From: Candidatus Nitrosopumilus sp.
GTDB lineage: Archaea > Thermoproteota > Nitrososphaeria > Nitrososphaerales > Nitrosopumilaceae
NCBI GenBank assembly: GCA_013002265.1
Contig: JABDKK010000219.1
Coordinates: forward strand, 1-8,053
DNA length: 8,053 bases
Reading direction: 5' to 3'
Under the pieces are notes generated by a model, which was given only the letters and a program-made list of their open reading frames with translations, searched no databases and had not been told where the DNA came from. Positions 1 through 5,382 of the stretch are shown piece after piece (the stretch's first letter is position 1; each line of letters opens with the position of its first letter). The position numbers and the translations under genes were made by a program.

Positions 1-1
1 T

Positions 2-169
2 ATGATTACTCAGGATACATGTCCTCATGATGCAAAAGTCAGGATGGCAGGACTCAAAAACATGTACGAATGTACAAATTGTCACAAATTCATCCCTGTC
101 GTTGAATCAAAAAAGACTGATCATACGGCACCTCAATATTTGGAAAATAGTTGGGAAGATGATGAGTAA
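2..169 (+). CDS. Zinc-ribbon microprotein, 55 aa (5' end possibly cut by window)
   Basis: An open frame from an ATG at base 2 to a TAA at 167-169 encodes a 55-residue acidic-tailed protein. Visible zinc-ligand candidates are Cys7 and His9 (motif TCPHD) followed by Cys24 and Cys27 (motif YECTNC), the spacing of a single small zinc ribbon. The tail ends NSWEDDE. The window begins one base before the ATG, so this may be the true start or an internal Met of a longer protein. Small zinc ribbons of this kind are abundant in archaea and often bind nucleic acid or protein partners, but no specific function can be read here. No TATA box can be assessed because the upstream region is outside the window. 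Frame, composition and Cys spacing make it more credible than the overlapping frame starting at base 27. Confidence 0.7.
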   Translation: MITQDTCPHDAKVRMAGLKNMYECTNCHKFIPVVESKKTDHTAPQYLENSWEDDE

Positions 170-347
170 CTCTTGTAGAAAGCATCTGCGTCTCATTTTA
201 TCCCCAAAATAATAACTGAATCCCCGTGGACTCACACCTGAAATTGTAAGAGCCTTTAACTAAAACATGGAGTCTGTTTTGAGGATCAATTTTATGAGCA
301 AATTGACTGCTGGTCACAAATCTCAATTACACGATTATCCAATAAAC

Positions 348-354
348 AAAAAAA
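348..354 (-). terminator. T7 tract after the small membrane-protein gene
   Basis: On the minus strand seven consecutive T residues lie 5 nt past the stop codon of the 36-aa membrane protein gene. Oligo-T runs are the usual intrinsic termination signal in archaea; no hairpin is needed or seen. Confidence 0.45.
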
Positions 355-359
355 GTTCT

Positions 360-470
360 TTACAAGAAATTTGTAAAGAGTACCAATCCAGCTACTACAG
401 CACCGACCATAACTACTGCTATTATCCCAAAGAGTTTTTTTCCACTCATTGGCTCTGTTTGTTTTTGCAT
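360..470 (-). CDS. Single-pass membrane microprotein, 36 aa
   Basis: The minus strand encodes a 36-residue protein beginning MQKQTEPMSGKKLFG. A short polar basic N-terminus is followed by an uninterrupted hydrophobic helix (about residues 14-36, rich in I, V, A, G, L) running to the C-terminus, predicting one transmembrane segment with the N-terminus in the cytosol by the positive-inside rule. Residue 8 is a second possible Met start. A TATA-like TTAAATA is centred about 25 nt before the ATG, the spacing expected for a leaderless mRNA, and an oligo-T tract follows the stop. These signals support a real gene, although it is too short for homology-based naming. Single-helix microproteins often act as small subunits or regulators of membrane complexes; that role is only an inference. 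An 84-codon frame on the opposite strand covers the same bases but lacks promoter support. Confidence 0.6.
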   Translation of the reverse strand: MQKQTEPMSGKKLFGIIAVVMVGAVVAGLVLFTNFL

Positions 471-490
471 GATTCAGTTACGGCTTTTTG

Positions 491-523
491 GTATTTAACT
501 AGTGATAAATTATTTAACTAGTG
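491..523 (-). promoter_or_regulatory. Promoter with duplicated 13-bp TATA-containing element
   Basis: Two exact copies of a 13-bp sequence lie at 492-504 and 511-523, 19 bp apart. On the minus strand each reads CACTAGTTAAATA, so each copy holds a palindromic ACTAGT next to a TATA-like TTAAATA. The copy nearer the gene is centred about 25 nt before the ATG at 470, correct for a leaderless archaeal promoter. The second copy may be an upstream operator or an alternative TATA. Confidence 0.5.
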
Positions 524-618
524 CTAACAGTTTTTCTAATATTAAATAATGATTATTTGAAAAACAGATTATGAAATTATGATAAAAACTACAAATCCTA
601 TATTGTCTTAATGATATT

Positions 619-720
619 ATGAAAAAAATTTGTTGGGCCAACACTGAAAATTTTGATGATGCTAAATTTGGCATTGTAGGGATTCCTGATGAATCCCAAT
701 CTCATGCCCTAAGACAGTAG
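619..720 (+). pseudogene. Truncated N-terminal fragment of an arginase/agmatinase-family gene
   Basis: An ATG at 619 opens 33 codons ending at a TAG (718-720). The peptide contains NFDDAKFGIVGIPDESQSHA, which resembles the first beta strand and following loop of ureohydrolase-fold enzymes (arginase, agmatinase, formimidoylglutamase: hydrophobic strand ending G-I/V-P-x-D/E, then a loop rich in small residues). Those enzymes are normally around 280-320 residues and carry metal-binding His/Asp motifs further on; none occurs here, and no frame after 720 continues the family pattern. I therefore read it as a decayed or deleted remnant. The alternative is an unrelated 33-aa microprotein. No convincing TATA box lies 26 nt before the ATG, which fits a dead gene. 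Confidence 0.5.
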
Positions 721-948
721 CTGAATCCCAGTTGAGTTGAACTCACTTGCGGTGTACAACTAAAAGTTAGATGCCACTATTAATTCTCTGAAGGGAAATT
801 ATTTCTTTGGTGTAATTCTCTATTTGTAATTATTTTATTAACAATAATGACTATTTTTTGAAGAATTAAAGCACAATTTTACTTTGAAAATAATCTAAAT
901 ATATTGATCGTACATTTCACGATGTTTTAAAAAACATTTTTAGGCAAA
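721..948. other. AT-rich intergenic region without a recognisable gene
   Basis: No credible frame was found on either strand; the longest small frames are fewer than about 15 codons. The stretch starts with a second copy of TGAATCCCA (722-730; the first is at 690-698 inside the gene remnant) and then becomes strongly AT-rich. It ends with TATA-like sequences (about 895-905 and 925-932) that probably serve the gene starting near 967. No tRNA-like or hairpin-rich structure was recognised. It could be the eroded remainder of the truncated gene upstream. Confidence 0.4.
922..937 (+). promoter_or_regulatory. TATA-like element inside a near-palindrome
   Basis: The sequence ATGTTTTAAAAAACAT has 7-bp inverted arms (ATGTTTT / AAAACAT) around two bases, and its centre TTTTAAAA resembles an archaeal TATA box. 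Transcription would start about 26 nt downstream, near 955, leaving a leader of about 12 nt before the ATG at 967. The overlap of a palindrome with the TATA box is compatible with repressor binding, but may be chance in AT-rich DNA. Confidence 0.35.
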
Positions 949-966
949 TTGAAGTCCATTAATTTA

Positions 967-1218
967 ATGGATTTCATGCTTGAAGAAGAACTAATTGATC
1001 TAATGACTTTCTGTTTGCAAAACCCTGACTCTGCTGAAGTTGCAGAAAAGCATTCAAGGATCTCTGAAATTGGAAAAGAATTGTATGCTAATGGGGGAAT
1101 AGACGCACTAGAGAATTTTTTCTTTGTGTTGAAAAACAGAATAACAGAAGAAATAGAAAAAGATCCATCCCCAATGCGTTCGCTTTGGAATGGCCTCACT
1201 GATGAATGGCAGTACTAA
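967..1218 (+). CDS. Conserved-looking acidic protein of unknown function, 83 aa
   Basis: The frame encodes a small acidic, helix-rich cytosolic protein with no signal peptide, membrane segment or Cys cluster. Its middle contains the pattern PDSAEVAEKHSRISEIGKEL followed by GGIDALENFFFVLKNRI, and the end is MRSLWNGLTDEWQY. The regular amphipathic spacing suggests an alpha-helical bundle, and the composition is that of a genuine conserved protein, but I cannot name a family. The start is uncertain: candidates are TTG 949, ATG 967 and ATG 976. ATG 967 is chosen because the TATA-like element centred near 928 would start the mRNA shortly before it. The 3' end faces the DUF5679-type gene 18 bp away, so the two are convergent. 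Confidence 0.7.
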   Translation: MDFMLEEELIDLMTFCLQNPDSAEVAEKHSRISEIGKELYANGGIDALENFFFVLKNRITEEIEKDPSPMRSLWNGLTDEWQY

Positions 1219-1236
1219 AATTTTCAGTTGAGACTT

Positions 1237-1380
1237 TTACCCTCTGCCGATTCTGAATATGACTGTGCTGCATTTTGGGCATGTGCCTTTGATTGCAGGT
1301 TTGCCATTTTTCATGGTGTATGGTTTAGCGCCACCGATTTCTCGTTTGTCTCGGCACTTAACACAATATCCTATTGTCAT
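1237..1380 (-). CDS. DUF5679-type zinc-ribbon microprotein, 47 aa
   Basis: The minus strand encodes 47 residues with two CxxC knuckles, YCVKCR (Cys6, Cys9) and TCPKCS (Cys34, Cys37), separated by MKNGKPAIKG and closing with a VIFRIGRG tail. This arrangement (CVKCR, a turn with KNGRPA-like sequence, GTCPxC, F-R-I-G) is characteristic of the DUF5679 zinc-ribbon proteins found in archaea and some bacteria; their molecular role is unknown, probably nucleic-acid or protein binding. The ATG at 1380 is the only possible start: an in-frame stop lies 24 nt upstream. A weak TATA-like CTAATAG is centred about 25 nt before it, suggesting a leaderless transcript. Confidence 0.8.
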   Translation of the reverse strand: MTIGYCVKCRDKREIGGAKPYTMKNGKPAIKGTCPKCSTVIFRIGRG

Positions 1381-1575
1381 AATTGCATTAGGCTCAAGCT
1401 TCTATTAGCAAGAACTTGTTGAACTTTTTTCACTAAGAGGCAAACCTCGGATCTTAATAAGCAGAATTTTAAGAAATTTTGTTTAATTAAACTTATTTTT
1501 TTGGATGACTTACGAACAAATTCTCAGTATTTTTTAAATAATTGTAATAATTTGGCAGTAGAATGTTGTTTGAAA
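1381..1575. other. Intergenic region upstream of the DUF5679-type gene
   Basis: No open frame longer than about 10 codons with gene-like composition was seen. It contains a short hairpin, GAGGCAAACCTC at 1437-1448 (GAGG/CCTC stem with a 4-base loop), and AT-rich runs including the near-palindrome TTTAATTAAA around 1481-1490. It lies downstream of the secreted-protein gene and upstream of the zinc-ribbon gene on the same strand, so it may hold the terminator of one and distal promoter elements of the other. Confidence 0.3.
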
Positions 1576-2022
1576 CTAACTCACATTGATATCTATTACC
1601 ACATAATCTGATAATGCACTAAACTCAGAATTGTCAATTTTTTGCATAAGACTGTTCCAGACATAAATCTCCGCAGAATATTCCCCTTCATTAACTGGGG
1701 TCCAATTCAATGATGTGTTGAATTTTTGATTTTCATTTAATTGTCCTGTAATCCACGATATTGATATAACGAATCCTGTTTTGTCTTTTACTTGTACTAG
1801 ATAAACAAATTCTTGAGATGTTTTTTGATTGTTAGTTATCTCTGCAGAGATTTGGACTTGCTGATTAACATTGATGTTGTTTCCTACAGTGTCTCCAAAT
1901 CCTGTAGTTAATCGTTGATCGGTAATTGTAACTCTTTCCAATTCAGTTAAAGCAAATGCTGGGGTAAAACCAATTGAAATAACTAATAATGTTAGTCCAA
2001 ACCCAACGCCCTTGCTTACCAC
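1576..2022 (-). CDS. Small secreted beta-sandwich protein, 148 aa
   Basis: The protein starts with a Sec-type signal peptide: Lys4, a hydrophobic core (about residues 7-20) and a likely cleavage after AFA at residues 23-25. The mature part is polar and beta-rich, with about one Ig/CARDB-like domain. The segment SLNWTPVNEGEYSAEIYVWN (residues 104-123), with LSDY further on, matches a pattern common in extracellular thaumarchaeal proteins (W-x-P, then G-x-Y, an aromatic strand, and an LS turn). There is no C-terminal membrane anchor, so it is probably released or bound to the S-layer or another envelope protein. The start is GTG at 2022; an in-frame stop lies 24 nt upstream and a TATA box sits 26 nt upstream, so the mRNA is predicted leaderless. 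The 3' neighbour is 195 bp away; upstream lies the FAD-oxidase gene end, and the dedicated promoter shows separate expression. Confidence 0.75.
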   Translation of the reverse strand: MVSKGVGFGLTLLVISIGFTPAFALTELERVTITDQRLTTGFGDTVGNNINVNQQVQISAEITNNQKTSQEFVYLVQVKDKTGFVISISWITGQLNENQKFNTSLNWTPVNEGEYSAEIYVWNSLMQKIDNSEFSALSDYVVIDINVS

Positions 2023-2043
2023 GATATTTTGCAGAAATTTTTG

Positions 2044-2052
2044 TTAATAAAG
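2044..2052 (-). promoter_or_regulatory. TATA box for the secreted-protein gene
   Basis: On the minus strand CTTTATTAA is centred 26 nt before the GTG start at 2022, the canonical archaeal TATA-to-start distance for a leaderless transcript. This placement is the main argument for the GTG start. Confidence 0.6.
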
Positions 2053-2083
2053 CGTTTCTGCTTTCCTCTGTTTGGTTTTGAAT

Positions 2084-3544
2084 CTAATTAGATGGATGAT
2101 TTTCCAAATTCCTCACAATGGTGCTTTTTTTAGTAATTATTTTATCGGGATTTAGCAAGTTGTTTGGATCAAAAAATTTCTTCAAGTTTTTGAATATTTT
2201 GTAGTTTTCATCACCGTACTGCTCGCGTACGAATTCTGAGCGCGCTAACCCGTCACCATGCTCTGCAGTAATTGTGCCACCTATCTTGAGAATCTCTTGA
2301 AAGTACTCAATGGCAATTTTCTTTATTTTGCCGATATCTCTTCTATCTGAAATTAATCTCACATGGATATTCCCATTACCTGCATGCCCATACGTGATTG
2401 ATTTTGTATTGTATTTTTTGTTGATCTTACTTAGAATTGAAAATAATTCTGGAAGATTTTCCAAAGGAACTGCTGCATCCTCAATTACATGTGGGATTCT
2501 TCTTTCCTTCTTGATGGTTTTTAAACTATAATACAATGATGAATCTCTGTACTTCCACCACTTTTGAATGTCTGATTTTTTTAATAGTTTTTTAACAATT
2601 CTTCCGCTCTGAATTGCTTTTATTTTTTTTTCACTGCTTTTTAGATTTTCATCATACTCTACAAACAATAGACATTTTGCTTTTTTACTAAATTCAAAAT
2701 TGATCTGATTTAGAGTTGTTCTATCAACAAACTCAATCGCAGAAGGTTTTGTTTTGTTAATTAGAATGCAATTTTTTGTTGCATCTTTTATTGAATCATA
2801 TTCTATGATGAACAAAATTCTTTTTTTGGGAAGTGGCTTTATTTTTAGTGATGCCGAAATAATAACTCCCAGTGTTCCTTCAGAGCCTATAATTACCCTG
2901 TGAGTGTCATTGTTTGCTTTTACTGTGTCCAATCTGTACCCTGATGAGTTTTTAGATACTTTGGGAAACCTTTCTGATTCTATTTTTCTTGTTAGTTTTA
3001 AAACTTGATTTGAAATTGTTTTGTTCTTTGGCAGTGTGATAATTTTTCCAACTCCGTTTACAAATGTAATTTCTGAAACATTGTCAATAACGCTTCCATA
3101 CTTTAAACTTCTACTTCCACTGGAATTGTTTCCAAGCATTCCTCCCACAGAACAAAAAGAACCTATTGAGGGATTTGGTGGAAAAAACATCTTTTTTTGA
3201 TTTAGTATTTTGTCCAGATTGCCTTTAATCACGCCTGGGCCAACCTTGATGTGGTTTTTTGAAACGCTGTGAAAATCAATATTTTTCAAGTCCAGAATAA
3301 TTCCTTTGTTTAATGCACTTCCAACCAGACCAGTTCCGGCACCCCTTACAGTTACGGAAATTCTGAATTTGTTTGCAATTTTGATTGTATTGACTACGTC
3401 TTTTTCATTTTTTGCAATCACTATGATTTTTGGAATTATTTGATATGAACTGGCATCAACTGAATACCATTTTCTAAATTCGTCGTCATGCAGGACTTCT
3501 CCCTTAATTGTTGACTGTAATGTTTTAAGAACAGTTTTTTCCAT
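2084..3544 (-). CDS. FAD-binding oxidase, GlcD / D-2-hydroxyacid dehydrogenase family, 486 aa
   Basis: Cytosolic or membrane-peripheral flavoenzyme of the VAO/PCMH superfamily. The N-terminal FAD-binding PCMH domain (about residues 35-235) shows VRGAGTGLVGSAL (66-78), the PPNPSIGSFCSVGGMLGNNS stretch (122-141) and IIGSEGTLGVI (218-228), which contact the FAD pyrophosphate and isoalloxazine. The C-terminal FAD-oxidase cap (about 240-470) carries GHAGNGNIHVR (386-396) and AEHGDGLAR (427-435); His387, His394, Glu428 and His429 match the metal/substrate ligands of D-2-hydroxyglutarate and D-lactate dehydrogenases. The length fits a stand-alone GlcD-type subunit. The family oxidises D-2-hydroxyacids (glycolate, D-lactate, D-2-hydroxyglutarate), usually passing electrons to an Fe-S partner, ETF or quinone; the substrate cannot be read here and no Fe-S (GlcF-like) partner is adjacent. 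The ATG at 3544 lies 9 nt after the HD-domain gene's stop, implying one operon. Confidence 0.88.
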   Translation of the reverse strand: MEKTVLKTLQSTIKGEVLHDDEFRKWYSVDASSYQIIPKIIVIAKNEKDVVNTIKIANKFRISVTVRGAGTGLVGSALNKGIILDLKNIDFHSVSKNHIKVGPGVIKGNLDKILNQKKMFFPPNPSIGSFCSVGGMLGNNSSGSRSLKYGSVIDNVSEITFVNGVGKIITLPKNKTISNQVLKLTRKIESERFPKVSKNSSGYRLDTVKANNDTHRVIIGSEGTLGVIISASLKIKPLPKKRILFIIEYDSIKDATKNCILINKTKPSAIEFVDRTTLNQINFEFSKKAKCLLFVEYDENLKSSEKKIKAIQSGRIVKKLLKKSDIQKWWKYRDSSLYYSLKTIKKERRIPHVIEDAAVPLENLPELFSILSKINKKYNTKSITYGHAGNGNIHVRLISDRRDIGKIKKIAIEYFQEILKIGGTITAEHGDGLARSEFVREQYGDENYKIFKNLKKFFDPNNLLNPDKIITKKSTIVRNLENHPSN

Positions 3545-3553
3545 TTGTTTAAT

Positions 3554-4876
3554 TTAGATTTTAATTCTATAGTAATCCCATCTTTCAGGATCAAATAGGG
3601 TGACAAATTCTGCTTGTTCTCTGTCAATTCTTGCTCTAATTACGTCTCTTAAGGCAAAACTTGTAAGATATTTGTACTTCATAGAATGAGATTGCATTAT
3701 AAACAAATGGCGCATCTCACTTCCGCCCTTTAATCCCCAGTAGCCCATCTTGAGTGCAAGGGGTTCCAAAAATATTGTGTTTCCAAGACCGTAATTCTCA
3801 TCTCTTATTTCTTCGCGAAGTTTGTATGTTTCAAGCGGTCCGCCTTTTGAAAATCCGACAATCTCTCCTTTTTTGTTATTTAGTCTGAGTGTGTTTAGAA
3901 TTACTTCGGGATCCTTTACTGATTTTTCAAAATCATTCTTTCTAAATTGCAAGGGCGTTGGAAGCTCTAAAAATATCTCATAGAGATCTTTTGTGAAATT
4001 GGGATCGTTTCTTGTTGTCATATTTTCTATCGTGGGAATCAATTTGAGATTGTCATATGCATAGTTTGCTTGAATTGCTATTTCCTGCTGTCGTATCCTC
4101 ATAAATGACAGCACAGTGTCAAAAAAATTCTTTCTCATTTCTTTTGGAAGTACCTTTAGAATTTCTTTTGCCATATCTGTTTCTTTATTTAGCAATTCTT
4201 CAAAATATGCAACTGCACTACGTACAATTAATGATGGCATCCAAGCAAGTGCATGTGCATTCATTTTTGCCATCTGCATTGCTTTGGAAAAATCCCCTAA
4301 CGCATAGCCGCTTATTCTGTCAACAACTGATAGATACCAACCCATTTGCATGACATGCTCTTGGAATTGCTTGCTATTTCTTGCCAGTTCAGAATTTTCA
4401 AAACACTGCTTAATTTGGGCCAATGCATTTTTTTTAAGATCACCGCTCCAAGGATATGTCGTTCTTAAAATTAACACCTTGATAATTTCCAAATCTACCT
4501 TTGCAGAAATTAACAAATCTCTTAGTTTTTTATCCATCGAGATAAATCTCAAAACACTTTCTTCATGAGGTTTATCCACACTTTTTTGCGGATCAAAATC
4601 ATGAAACAAAGCTGCGATGAATAGATACTTTATGTCTTCTGGAGTGAATTTTACTTTTTCTTGTGCAGCAGATAAAAGAGAAACATATGTCACTTCTAAC
4701 TCATGATTGATATTGTGATACCCATAGTAATCAGTACCTAACCCTTGGCTCTCAAACAAATCAATAGTATAATCAAGCATCTCGATATAGCAATCCTCCT
4801 CCAACCCATTTTGTACCATTAAGCTGAGAATTTCATTTCTCATTGAAACCGTATTTGCAAACTGCTGCAATACCAA
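3554..4876 (-). CDS. HD-domain phosphohydrolase-like protein with C-terminal GNAT-like domain, 440 aa
   Basis: The N-terminal half carries a metal-dependent HD signature: YHNINHELEV (His54/His58, residues 53-62), FHDFDP (His92-Asp93), His104 in KPHEESVLRF, and Asp186 in VVDRISGYALGD. HD enzymes hydrolyse phosphate esters, often of nucleotides or cyclic nucleotides; the substrate is unknown. After a helical linker (about 220-300), residues 305-440 look like a GNAT acyltransferase fold: KGEIVGFSKGGPLE as a strand pair, then GNTIFLEPLALKMGYWGLKG, a long helix, and a closing FDPERWDYYRI as in GNAT C-termini. The HD call is firm; the GNAT call is inferred from strand order and is moderate. The start is unclear: TTG 4876 or TTG 4870 suits a leaderless mRNA from a TATA box near 4898, while ATG 4843 (residue 12) would need a short leader. 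It is the first gene of an operon with the FAD oxidase. Confidence 0.8.
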   Translation of the reverse strand: MVLQQFANTVSMRNEILSLMVQNGLEEDCYIEMLDYTIDLFESQGLGTDYYGYHNINHELEVTYVSLLSAAQEKVKFTPEDIKYLFIAALFHDFDPQKSVDKPHEESVLRFISMDKKLRDLLISAKVDLEIIKVLILRTTYPWSGDLKKNALAQIKQCFENSELARNSKQFQEHVMQMGWYLSVVDRISGYALGDFSKAMQMAKMNAHALAWMPSLIVRSAVAYFEELLNKETDMAKEILKVLPKEMRKNFFDTVLSFMRIRQQEIAIQANYAYDNLKLIPTIENMTTRNDPNFTKDLYEIFLELPTPLQFRKNDFEKSVKDPEVILNTLRLNNKKGEIVGFSKGGPLETYKLREEIRDENYGLGNTIFLEPLALKMGYWGLKGGSEMRHLFIMQSHSMKYKYLTSFALRDVIRARIDREQAEFVTLFDPERWDYYRIKI

Positions 4877-4893
4877 AAAGACAGAATAACTGT

Positions 4894-4903
4894 TTTTAAA
4901 TAT
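4894..4903 (-). promoter_or_regulatory. TATA box for the HD-domain / FAD-oxidase operon
   Basis: On the minus strand ATATTTAAAA is a good archaeal TATA box centred near 4898. Transcription is expected to begin near 4872, between the two TTG candidates at 4876 and 4870. The element is nearly symmetric and could also support transcription of the plus-strand gene at 4981. Confidence 0.5.
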
Positions 4904-4980
4904 GATCTATTCAAAACCTAAAACTCATCTGTTTTTAGACTCAGAAAGATTCAATAGAATTGTGGGCAGGTAATTGATGA

Positions 4981-5382
4981 ATGACAATTAATCAAAAACT
5001 GCTTGAAAAACTGATGGAATTTAACAAGAACCACTCCGCTGATTTCTTATTGGATCTTAACGAGAACAAATATAATCTAAAATCAGTCTCCATCACTAAT
5101 TCCCCTACTCCTGTAAATGAGCCGACTACTCGTGGAGGTGTGTATTTTTCTGAAAAATATGCTTACAAAATGCAGGGAACCGTAGAAGATCTCTCAGTCG
5201 TACCGTTATTGACAAAAAAAATGCTGGGCCCCAACACTGAATTTTTAGAAATTAAAATTCTCACTACCGTCCATTCTGATACGCCAATGAGAATTGAAAT
5301 AACTACAAATCTTACAAACAGCGTTCAAACCCCGAAATCAATTGAGCTAAGCATGGTGATTGTTGATCTAAAAACTATCTAG
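4981..5382 (+). CDS. Soluble protein of unknown function, 133 aa
   Basis: The ATG at 4981 directly follows an in-frame TGA, so no upstream start in this frame is possible. AGGT at 4968-4971 is a plausible ribosome-binding site about 9 nt before the ATG, suggesting a leadered mRNA, unlike most genes here. The N-terminus is a charged amphipathic helix (KLLEKLMEFNKNH), and the rest is mostly beta: GGVYFSEKYAYKMQGTV near residues 52-68, then EFLEIKILTTVHSD, RIEITTNLTN and a final IELSMVIVDLKTI strand. No signal peptide, membrane segment, Cys pair or known catalytic motif is visible. I do not recognise the family; the alternating hydrophobic pattern suggests a compact beta-sheet fold. Its stop overlaps that of the convergent J-domain gene by 4 bp. 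Confidence 0.75.
   Translation: MTINQKLLEKLMEFNKNHSADFLLDLNENKYNLKSVSITNSPTPVNEPTTRGGVYFSEKYAYKMQGTVEDLSVVPLLTKKMLGPNTEFLEIKILTTVHSDTPMRIEITTNLTNSVQTPKSIELSMVIVDLKTI

Noticed and set aside
27..212. Plus-strand frame of 61 codons over the zinc-ribbon gene
   Set aside because: It overlaps the better-supported 55-aa zinc ribbon in another frame and has no motif or coherent composition.
267..521. Plus-strand frame of 84 codons antisense to the membrane microprotein
   Set aside because: No TATA box at the proper distance and an irregular composition rich in H, Y, C and W. Its codons lie in register with the minus-strand gene, which explains the absence of stops.
721..948. Possible tRNA, small RNA or continuation of the arginase-like gene
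   Set aside because: No cloverleaf, no conserved T-loop sequence and no family-like peptide in any frame; only AT-rich sequence remains.
927..1199. Minus-strand frame of 90 codons opposite the 83-aa protein
   Set aside because: It is an antisense shadow rich in Ser and Phe; the plus-strand protein has the more natural helical composition.
1228..1422. Plus-strand frame of 64 codons opposite the DUF5679-type gene
   Set aside because: The minus strand gives a clear two-CxxC zinc ribbon; this frame is its shadow.
1437..1448. Short hairpin GAGGCAAACCTC considered as an RNA gene or terminator
   Set aside because: A 4-bp stem without a following T run on either strand is too weak to call as a separate feature.
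3436..3627. Minus-strand frame of 63 codons across the HD/FAD-oxidase junction
   Set aside because: It overlaps the ends of two well-supported genes in another frame and shows no family pattern.
4105..4568. Plus-strand frames of 63-82 codons inside the HD-domain gene
   Set aside because: Antisense shadows of the HD-domain coding sequence with no promoter or motif.
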